Source of the DNA: Flavobacterium sp. AED
Lineage (GTDB): Bacteria; Bacteroidota; Bacteroidia; Flavobacteriales; Flavobacteriaceae
Reading direction: 5' to 3'
DNA: 64,000 nt
Assembly (NCBI RefSeq): GCF_000812945.1
Contig: NZ_JSYM01000001.1
Location: 1,984,001-2,048,000, forward strand
A program made the position numbers and the translations under genes. The notes below the pieces were generated by a model that was given only the letters and a program-made list of their open reading frames with translations, did no database searches and was not told where the DNA came from. Within the stretch, counting starts at the first letter, position 1; each line of letters begins with the position of its first letter. Of this stretch, positions 61,743-64,000 are shown one piece after another.

Positions 61743-62261
61743 ATGAGAAAAATTGTATTATTGGGTTATATGGGGTGTGGGAAGTCCACAATTGCGAATA
61801 AGCTGTCAAAAATTATCGAAATTCCTTTCGTGGATTTAGATAAAAAGATCGAAGAAAAAATAAATTTGTCTATAAATGCGATTTTTGAAAAGCACGGAGA
61901 AATTTATTTTAGGAAGTTAGAACACGAAGTTTTTGTCGAATTATTAAATTCGCCCGATAACTTAATTATAGGTTTAGGCGGAGGGACGCCTTGTTATGCA
62001 AATAATCATGAATTACTAAAAAGCGATACTGTGACATCAGTTTATCTCAAAGCTTCAATAGAGACTTTGTTTAATAGATTGAATCATAATAAAAGCAAAC
62101 GCCCTCTTATTGCCGATAAAAGCGAGGACGAAATGAAAGAGTTTATTGCGAAACATCTATTCGATAGAAGTTTTTATTACAATCAAGCGCAATATAAGGT
62201 AATTGTTGATGATAAGACAATCGAAGAGACTGTTATGGATATTGTTGCAATTTTAGCTTAA
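61743..62261 (+). CDS. aroK: shikimate kinase
   Basis: Shikimate kinase phosphorylates shikimate with ATP in aromatic amino acid synthesis. The 172-residue protein has Walker A GYMGCGKSTIANKL, a shikimate-binding segment VDLDKKIEEK, the GLGGGTP motif, and the lid FNRLNHNKSKRPLI. Its 3' end overlaps the phosphoribosyltransferase gene by 9 bp on the other strand. Confidence 0.93.
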   Translation: MRKIVLLGYMGCGKSTIANKLSKIIEIPFVDLDKKIEEKINLSINAIFEKHGEIYFRKLEHEVFVELLNSPDNLIIGLGGGTPCYANNHELLKSDTVTSVYLKASIETLFNRLNHNKSKRPLIADKSEDEMKEFIAKHLFDRSFYYNQAQYKVIVDDKTIEETVMDIVAILA

Positions 62262-62753
62262 ATAAGCGTAATTATCTCCGTCCTCATCAAAAACAACCTG
62301 TACGTGTTCTAGTAGAGAGGTTGAAAGCGAGATGCCTTTGAAATCAGCTTTTACAGGATACTTCTTATGGTTTCTGTCTACTAGGACCGCTGTTTTGAAT
62401 TTTTTCAAAGGAACATCGATAAAATGTCTCACGGCATAGATTAGTGTGGTGCCTGAATTTAAAACATCGTCAACAAGAACTAATCCTTTATTGGCATATT
62501 GTTCTTTTGATAAGGAAGTATGAATTGGTAATTCAGGATTCTGTTTGTTGATTTGCACTTCGCAAAGTGAAACTTTAAGGGGAGAAATAGTTTCAAGTAT
62601 AAGCGCTATTTTTTTTGCAAAAGTAAAACCATTAGTTGCAATTCCGGCAATGACTATTTCTTCTTCATCTACAAAGGTTTCATAGATTTGGTAAGCAATT
62701 CTTTTTATTTTATGCTCAATTTCCTGATTCGTTAAGATGATATTTTTGCTCAT
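62253..62753 (-). CDS. phosphoribosyltransferase, PyrR-like
   Basis: A 166-residue type I phosphoribosyltransferase. The PRPP loop is LVLVDDVLNSGTTLIYAVRHF. The neighbouring GIATNGFTFAKKIA (flavin- and PyrR-like) suggests a PyrR or similar base phosphoribosyltransferase. It lacks features that would fix the substrate. It lies 32 bp downstream of the S4 domain gene, so they may be co-transcribed. Confidence 0.85.
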   Translation of the reverse strand: MSKNIILTNQEIEHKIKRIAYQIYETFVDEEEIVIAGIATNGFTFAKKIALILETISPLKVSLCEVQINKQNPELPIHTSLSKEQYANKGLVLVDDVLNSGTTLIYAVRHFIDVPLKKFKTAVLVDRNHKKYPVKADFKGISLSTSLLEHVQVVFDEDGDNYAYLS

Positions 62754-62785
62754 TGTTTTAGTTTTAAAGTTTTAGAATGGGTATT

Positions 62786-63175
62786 TTAATCTGCATCTTC
62801 CTCGTTCACGATTTCATTACCAAATTCATCAATGTCTCTTCGGTCTTTTTTGGTAGGTCTTCCTGTTCCGTTTTTTCTATAATGCTCTTTGGATAATTTC
62901 AACAGTTCTAAATGTTGATAGGCTTCGGCAGGAGTATCGTTTCTTCTATAGATATCTACTAATTTAGCCCTGACACGATTTTCAGGAATGTCCAGAACAG
63001 TGATGATTTGGGTGATTTGGTCCTTCCGGAATGTGATTTTATCAGTAGGAAAAACCTCCTTTGAAGGCTTGGCAACCTGACCATTTACGGTAACATGATT
63101 TTTTTTACAAGCTTCAGTTACCATGTTTCTCGTTTTATAGTATCGTACGCACCATAAATATTTGTCTATTCTCAT
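62786..63175 (-). CDS. S4-domain RNA-binding protein (HslR-like)
   Basis: A 129-residue protein whose first 75 residues are an S4 domain: MRIDKYLWCVRYYKTRNMVTEACKK, then HVTVNGQVAKPSKEV. The basic tail (HYRKNGTGRPTKKDRRD) suits ribosome or RNA binding, as in HslR, which helps rescue stalled 50S subunits. An upstream in-frame start at 63220 would add 15 residues, but MRIDKYLW is the family start. Confidence 0.9.
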   Translation of the reverse strand: MRIDKYLWCVRYYKTRNMVTEACKKNHVTVNGQVAKPSKEVFPTDKITFRKDQITQIITVLDIPENRVRAKLVDIYRRNDTPAEAYQHLELLKLSKEHYRKNGTGRPTKKDRRDIDEFGNEIVNEEDAD

Positions 63176-63253
63176 AAATTTTCTAAAATCGGAGTTAAAT
63201 AGTTTACAAAAATAAATCAATATTGTATCTTGCGCACTTAAAAATTAGCTATA

Positions 63254-64000
63254 ATGAACAAATTTAAGTATTATTTTATTTTATTAATTACAACAATCTC
63301 TTTATTTTCATGTTCGAAGAATGATACCGCTACAGTTGAGCCACTTAGAGATTATGCAGCGCAATATGCCACTGATAATACTGACATTGAAGAATATTTA
63401 AAAACAAATTATATAACCGTTATAAATCATCCCGGATTTACAGACGATCAAGATATCACTATTACAAAGATACCAACTGGAGGAACTCAAAAATCAATTT
63501 TTGATCAAACAGATTATGAGCTTAAAACCAGAAATGTAAGTTTACATGATGTTACCTATAAAATGTATTATTTAGTTTTAAGAACAGGAACAGGTATTGC
63601 TCCTTGTAATGTAGATGGGGTTTTAACAGCTTATAAAGGAGAATATTTAGAGCGTATCACTACATCAGGAGTTACAACACTAACTTCAACTCCATTTGAA
63701 GAAGTTAAATATCCTCAAACTTTTTTGAGTTTATTTAGCACTATTTCTGGTTGGGGAGAAATTTTTCCACAATTTAAAACGGGTACTTATAGCTCAAATG
63801 CTGATGGAACCGTAACGCACAATGATTTTGGTGCGGGAGTAATGTTCATACCTTCAGGATTGGCATATTATGCTTCTGGAAGCGGGATTATTCCTGCGTA
63901 TGCTCCTTTAGTGTTTAGTTTTAAATTGTTTGAAATAAATAGATTAGATCAAGATTTAGATGGAATACCATCTTATTTAGAAGATTTAAACGGAGATGGA
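63254..64000 (+). CDS. FKBP-type peptidyl-prolyl isomerase-like lipoprotein, 5' part
   Basis: The gene starts with ATG at 63254 and runs off the right edge; 249 residues are visible. The signal peptide ends with a lipobox (LFSC, residue 20). The middle part resembles FKBP-type folds of Bacteroidota envelope PPIases (VDGVLTAYKGEYLE, FSTISGWGEIFPQFKTG). The last residues, DQDLDGIPSYLEDLNGDG, are Asp/Gly-rich calcium-binding-like repeats. Family membership is moderate because the whole protein is not seen. Confidence 0.7.
   Translation, partial: MNKFKYYFILLITTISLFSCSKNDTATVEPLRDYAAQYATDNTDIEEYLKTNYITVINHPGFTDDQDITITKIPTGGTQKSIFDQTDYELKTRNVSLHDVTYKMYYLVLRTGTGIAPCNVDGVLTAYKGEYLERITTSGVTTLTSTPFEEVKYPQTFLSLFSTISGWGEIFPQFKTGTYSSNADGTVTHNDFGAGVMFIPSGLAYYASGSGIIPAYAPLVFSFKLFEINRLDQDLDGIPSYLEDLNGDG

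Overview
The window comes from an AT-rich member of the Bacteroidota, most likely Flavobacterium or a close relative in the Flavobacteriaceae. The evidence is SusC/SusD pairs, a hybrid two-component regulator, many short lipoprotein signal peptides, promoter boxes of the Bacteroidota form TAnnTTTG, BluB-dependent B12 remodelling, and several intergenic repeat types familiar from flavobacterial genomes.

Layout: 1-2.1 kb holds a partial VOC protein, a small membrane protein and a phosphoribosyltransferase/hydrolase pair. 2.3-3.3 kb is a Kir-type potassium channel. 3.4-18.3 kb is a light-response island. It has a MerR/CarH-like regulator with both B12-binding signatures, crtI-crtB-crtZ, an SRPBCC protein and a photolyase on the plus strand. 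A long convergent minus-strand operon follows: TetR, ABC1 kinase, a 44-aa DUF2256 protein, CryDASH, a second photolyase, TIGR03643, an SDR, folE and an SDR-DUF2867 protein. A TIGR01777 oxidoreductase is divergent from the TetR gene. The same 30-bp dyad (TGTTTAAY-N14-GTTAAACA) lies at the crtI promoter and between the TetR and TIGR01777 genes, and is the best candidate operator of this regulon.

18.3-25.6 kb is mostly housekeeping: YceI, thioesterase, RmuC, Pr6Pr, pseudouridine synthase, TrmL and a methyltransferase. 25.6-36.6 kb is a cobalamin uptake and salvage block: btuFCD on the minus strand, then a B12-binding protein, a CWC-DUF5522 protein, cobU, a DUF71 ATPase, a bluB-cobT fusion, cobS and cobC on the plus strand. 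A cobalamin riboswitch with an enlarged loop then precedes btuB. This block would supply the B12 cofactor that the light regulator needs.

36.7-41.6 kb carries an amidase, an S41 protease, an ECF sigma factor module with two DUF4252 proteins, and a TPR protein. 42.1-57.8 kb is a polysaccharide utilisation locus: GH16, GH3, hybrid two-component regulator, SusC, SusD, surface glycan-binding protein and GH10 xylanase. 58.2-61.0 kb is a chromate operon: a ChrB-AraC fusion regulator, ChrA, and an exported superoxide dismutase lacking the usual gateway tyrosine. 61.3-64.0 kb has two identical tRNA-Lys genes, tRNA-Leu, aroK, a phosphoribosyltransferase, an S4 RNA-binding protein and a partial FKBP-like lipoprotein. 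No CRISPR array, transposase, phage gene or rRNA was seen.
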